NCBI GenBank assembly: GCA_024343425.1
Contig: BRLC01000025.1
Location: forward strand, 1-64,000
Origin: Rhizobiaceae bacterium MnEN-MB40S
Lineage (GTDB): Bacteria > Pseudomonadota > Alphaproteobacteria > Rhizobiales > Rhizobiaceae
Reading direction: 5' to 3'
Length of the DNA: 64,000 bases
In this document: piece after piece, positions 61,110-64,000 of the stretch
Layout: each line of letters starts with the position of its first letter
Numbering within the stretch: position 1 is the stretch's first letter
The notes under the pieces: generated by a model
The model's database searches: none
The model's input: only the letters and a program-made list of their open reading frames with translations
Told to the model about the DNA's origin: nothing
Program-made: the position numbers and the translations under genes

Positions 61110-61535
61110 TCGCATCTGGGTTCGTTTCGGGAATCGGGGTTTCGGGCGTTCGCTGCTTCATCTTCCGCCACGCAGACGCGTGGCCGCTGGATGCCGGATC
61201 ACGTCCGGCAGGAGGGGTGGTGGTGGGGGTGTTTCATAATCTGGCTTTGTTTCGGGAATTCGCTGTTTCGCGTGTTTGGCTTTGTTTCGGGAATCGGGGT
61301 TTTGGGCGTTTGCTGCTTCATCTTCCGCCACGCAGACACGTCGCTGCTGGATGCCGGATCAAGTCCGGCAGGAGGGTTGGTGGTGGGGCTTGTTTCATAA
61401 TTTGGCTTTGTTTCGGGAAATGGCCTTTTGGCGTGTTTGGGTTTGTTTCGGGAATCCGGGTTTCGAGGCTTTGGCTTTGTTTCGGGAATCTGGAATCTGC
61501 GCCATCTGGGTTTGTTTCGGGAATTCGCTTTTTCA
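61110..61535. repeat. Tandem repeats with a TTTCGGGAA core and a duplicated ~160-bp unit
   Basis: The core TTTCGGGAA occurs seven times (near 61125, 61250, 61285, 61411, 61446, 61480 and 61515), mostly preceded by GGCTTTG or GGGTTTG. A ~135-bp block including the core and a REP-like palindrome is present twice, offset by 160-161 bp (about 61124-61258 and 61284-61419) with a few substitutions. The block is GT-rich on the plus strand and codes for nothing I recognise. Confidence 0.85.
61192..61370. repeat. Two REP-like palindromes
   Basis: TGCCGGA-TCACG-TCCGGCA (61192-61210) and TGCCGGA-TCAAG-TCCGGCA (61352-61370) are perfect 7-bp inverted repeats within the larger repeat. The phrase ctggatgccggatcaagt is a frequent intergenic palindrome in rhizobial-type genomes, to my memory. 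Confidence 0.7.
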
Positions 61536-61652
61536 CGTCTCAGACGCCCGGTTGCGCGGATTTCGCGGCTCTTCTTATAGCACAGAATGCCCTGGAACGC
61601 AGTATAAATGTTCGCGTTATGTTCTTGCGCCCTTACCCTCAGGAAATGATGT

Positions 61653-61671
61653 CACGCCACGCAGTGGCGTG
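61653..61671. repeat. Perfect 8-bp hairpin in the intergenic region
   Basis: CACGCCAC-GCA-GTGGCGTG stands between the repeat block and the carbonic anhydrase terminator. No T-tract follows. It may be another short interspersed palindrome. Confidence 0.5.
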
Positions 61672-61723
61672 TCCGCATAAATAGCGGAGGTGCGGCCGCT
61701 GTGAGCGGTGGTGGGGCGGGTTC

Positions 61724-61756
61724 AAAAAGGCCAGCGTAGCTGATTTTGCTGGCGCC
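61724..61756 (-). terminator. Probable terminator of the carbonic anhydrase gene
   Basis: On the minus strand GCCAGC and GCTGGC form a stem (61730-61753 region) followed by five T residues, about 30 bases after the carbonic anhydrase stop. Confidence 0.55.
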
Positions 61757-61780
61757 GGTCTTTCCATTCTTCATCCACGT

Positions 61781-62500
61781 CTACAGGAAGTTCACCTTGC
61801 CGGTGGAGATCTCGTAGACGGCGGCGACGGAGCTGATTTTTCCGGCGGCGTGCATCTCCGAGAGGATCGGGTCGGCCTCGGCGGCCTTTTGCGCGTTGAG
61901 CTGGGCGTTACGGGCGGTGGCGGCTTCGAGCAGGTTGTCCGGGTTGTCCGCCATCACGTCGTAGACGGCGGGGCGGATGGCGTTGACGAGGCTCGGCAGA
62001 TGACCGGGCGGCAGCACCCTGTCCTTGATGGAGTCGATGGTGGCGACGACCGCGCCGCAGCTGCCGTGGCCGAGGACCACGATGGTCTTTACGCCAAGCA
62101 CGGCGGCGCCGAACTCCAGGCTCGCGAGGCCGTATTCGCTGATGAAATTGCCGGCCACCCGCACGATGAAGAGATCGCCCGGCCCCTGATCGAACACGAG
62201 TTCGGGCACCACCCGGGAATCGGCGCAGGCGACGATCGCGGCGAAGGGCGCCTGCCCTTCCGCCCGGCTAAGCCGGCCGGCGGTGTGGTCTGTATAGCGC
62301 GGCGTGTTCGCCACGTAGCGCGCATTGCCGTCTTTCAGGCGCTGCAGCGCCTCTTCGGGCGTGGCCGGCGGCGCTTCACTGGTCTGGGCCACGGCCGGAG
62401 ACGCGGCGACCGCCGTCGCGGCCATGGAAAGAGCAAGCCCGCCGCCCAGCAGACCACGGCGGCTTATAGTTTCACTGTTGTGATCCTGGCACATGTTCAC
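61781..62500 (-). CDS. Tat-exported beta-class carbonic anhydrase
   Basis: Encodes 239 residues (ATG 62494 also possible). A twin-arginine signal (SRRGLLGGGLALSMAATAV) predicts folded export to the periplasm, unusual for the family. The zinc site is formed by Cys and Asp in AIVACADSRVVPE and by His and Cys in VLGHGSCGAV. It interconverts CO2 and bicarbonate. The gene is monocistronic, with its own terminator in the repeat-rich region. Confidence 0.9.
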   Translation of the reverse strand: MNMCQDHNSETISRRGLLGGGLALSMAATAVAASPAVAQTSEAPPATPEEALQRLKDGNARYVANTPRYTDHTAGRLSRAEGQAPFAAIVACADSRVVPELVFDQGPGDLFIVRVAGNFISEYGLASLEFGAAVLGVKTIVVLGHGSCGAVVATIDSIKDRVLPPGHLPSLVNAIRPAVYDVMADNPDNLLEAATARNAQLNAQKAAEADPILSEMHAAGKISSVAAVYEISTGKVNFL

Positions 62501-62689
62501 CTCTCCCGAATGCGGCCGGCGACGGGCGACTTGACGTCAGGCGCCCCGGTTTGCAGGCCGGCTTTACGTTTGATCGTAAAGCAACGGCTTTCAAGCAGAG
62601 AGATTATAGGCTTCGCAATTCTGGCGCGCTATCGCTATTTGCTTCAACCCGGCAGACAATTAACCAGCTAAACCTGGAAAGAACCGGCC

Positions 62690-64000
62690 TCAGCCCCACC
62701 ACTTTTCAGGCGTGAAGCGGCCGGCGGCCTGTTCGATGACGTGGCCCGTGCGGAACAGGGTTTCCTCGTCGAAGGGCCTGCCGATGAGCTGAAGGCCGAG
62801 CGGAAGGCCCTGCACGTCGAGCCCGGCGGGCACTGCGATGCCCGGCAGGCCGGCCATGTTGACGGTGACGGTGAAGATATCGTTGAGATACATCTTGACC
62901 GGATCGGCGGCCATGTCCTGATCCGCCACGCCAAAGGCGGCAGACGGGGTGGCGGGCGTCAGGATCGCGTCGACGCCTTCGTGAAATACGGTCTCGAAAT
63001 CGCGCTTGATGAGGGTGCGCACCTTCTGGGCGCGCAGGTAATAGGCGTCGTAATAGCCGGCCGACAGCACATAGGTGCCGATCATCACGCGGCGCTTGAC
63101 CTCCGTTCCGAAGCCGGCGGCGCGGGTCTTTTCATACATCTCGATGATGTTTTTGCCCTCTTCGCGCAGGCCGTAGCGCACGCCGTCATAGCGCGCGAGG
63201 TTGGACGAGGCTTCCGCCGGCGCGACGATGTAATAGGCCGGCAGCGCATATTTCGTGTGCGGCAGGGTGATGTCGACGATCTCGGCGCCGGCGTCGCGCA
63301 GCCATTCCACGCCCTTGTGCCAGAGATCCTCGATCTCCTGCGGCATGCCTTCGACGCGATATTCCTTCGGGATGCCGATCTTCATGCCCTTGAGCGACTG
63401 GCCGATGCTGGCCTCGTAATCCGGCACCGGGATATCGGCCGAGGTGGTGTCCTTCGCGTCGACCGAGGCCATGGACTTCAGCATGATGGCGGCGTCGCGC
63501 ACGTCGCGCGTGATCGGGCCCGCCTGGTCGAGCGAGGAGGCAAACGCCACGACGCCCCAGCGCGAGCAGCGGCCATAGGTGGGCTTGATGCCGACGGTGC
63601 CGGTGAAAGCCGCCGGCTGGCGGATGGAGCCGCCGGTGTCCGTGGCCGTGGCGCCCGCGCACAGGTGTGCGGCGACGGAAGCGGCCGAGCCGCCGGACGA
63701 GCCGCCCGGCACCAGCGCCTTGTTGTCGCCCTTGCGCCGCCAGGGGTTTGTCACCGGCCCGTACCAGGACGTCTCGTTGGACGAGCCCATGGCGAACTCG
63801 TCCATGTTGAGCTTGCCGAGCATGACGGCGCCGTCGGCGAAGAGGTTCGCCGTGACGGTGGATTCATAGCGCGGCTGGAAGCCGTCGAGGATATGGCTGC
63901 AGGCCTGGGTGTGGACGCCTTCGGTGCCGAACAGATCCTTGATGCCAAGCGGGATGCCTTCCAGCGCCCCGCCCTCACGTTTCGCCAACCGCTCGTCTGA
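62690..64000 (-). CDS. gatA: Glutamyl/aspartyl-tRNA amidotransferase subunit A (5' end outside window)
   Basis: At least 437 residues; the frame continues past the right edge, so about the first 50-60 residues are missing. The amidase signature is clear: the catalytic Lys in [14 protein letters not shown], and the Ser pair in [17 protein letters not shown] and [27 protein letters not shown] and [20 protein letters not shown] follow near the C-terminus. With GatB and GatC it converts misacylated Glu-tRNA(Gln) or Asp-tRNA(Asn) to the amide form. GatC probably lies just beyond the edge. Confidence 0.93.
   Translation of the reverse strand, partial: SDERLAKREGGALEGIPLGIKDLFGTEGVHTQACSHILDGFQPRYESTVTANLFADGAVMLGKLNMDEFAMGSSNETSWYGPVTNPWRRKGDNKALVPGGSSGGSAASVAAHLCAGATATDTGGSIRQPAAFTGTVGIKPTYGRCSRWGVVAFASSLDQAGPITRDVRDAAIMLKSMASVDAKDTTSADIPVPDYEASIGQSLKGMKIGIPKEYRVEGMPQEIEDLWHKGVEWLRDAGAEIVDITLPHTKYALPAYYIVAPAEASSNLARYDGVRYGLREEGKNIIEMYEKTRAAGFGTEVKRRVMIGTYVLSAGYYDAYYLRAQKVRTLIKRDFETVFHEGVDAILTPATPSAAFGVADQDMAADPVKMYLNDIFTVTVNMAGLPGIAVPAGLDVQGLPLGLQLIGRPFDEETLFRTGHVIEQAAGRFTPEKWWG

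Noticed and set aside
61110..61535. CRISPR array suggested by repeated cores
   Set aside because: Units are short, spacing varies between about 35 and 125 bases, spacers are themselves duplicated, and no cas genes are present.

Overview
The window looks like a chromosomal segment of an alphaproteobacterium of the order Hyphomicrobiales (rhizobial type). The evidence is a PhyR-NepR-EcfG general stress locus, a Fur/Mur gene next to sitABCD, a B12-dependent class II ribonucleotide reductase, a GatA-type amidotransferase and CtrA-like TTAACCAT sites. Most of the sequence is ordinary core genome with moderately high GC. The last 8 kb (nrdJ to gatA) look more GC-rich and codon-biased than the rest.

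Layout. 0-0.5 kb: the end of an IS5-type element beside a frameshifted secreted-protein gene. 0.7-5.5 kb: tRNA-Gly and tRNA-Tyr, rlmB, an orphan CdiI-like immunity gene, a family 2 glycosyltransferase and a stand-alone carrier/thioesterase didomain protein. 5.1-9.3 kb: a Fur-family regulator divergent from a sitABCD Mn/Fe importer, with a 7-1-7 Fur box in front of sitA. 9.3-14.3 kb: an FAD monooxygenase, tRNA-Asn, tRNA-Cys, an RskA-like anti-sigma factor without a neighbouring sigma factor, and cfa. 14.5-19.6 kb: cysteine synthase, alanyl-tRNA editing protein, mercaptopyruvate sulfurtransferase and a GNAT protein, then alanine dehydrogenase with a divergent Lrp-type regulator. 19.6-25.9 kb: a hydrolase, an MFS carrier, threonine ammonia-lyase, a CobW-type GTPase with a small Cys-motif partner, tRNA-Leu and two small genes.

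25.9-33.9 kb appears to be a quinate/shikimate utilisation operon. It has a TetR regulator divergent from a shikimate/quinate dehydrogenase, a complete TRAP transporter, an HSL-type hydrolase, a DUF3237 protein and a fused 3-dehydroshikimate dehydratase/HPPD-like protein. The expected product is protocatechuate.

34-50 kb is the most striking part, a general stress response island. Around phyR, nepR, ecfG, a degenerate HWE-type kinase and a Crp/Fnr regulator lie many envelope, small-protein and protection genes (MgtC, CsbD, DUF3618, a holin-like protein, a DUF883-like protein, AI-2E, PRC-barrel, Dps). I find nine exact GGAAC-N16-CGTT promoters and at least three close variants, nearly all correctly oriented upstream of a gene. 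The phyR and nepR promoters are back to back. Several of the genes driven this way encode tiny uncharacterised proteins, including one of 24 residues.

50-64 kb: a structured intergenic region that may encode a small RNA, a CinA-like protein, a universal stress protein, xanthine phosphoribosyltransferase, a methyltransferase divergent from a haloalkane dehalogenase, nrdJ with NrdR boxes, a second cysteine synthase, a repeat-rich non-coding block with REP-like palindromes, a Tat-exported beta carbonic anhydrase, and gatA cut by the right edge. Functions are inferred from family motifs read by eye; no database search was run.
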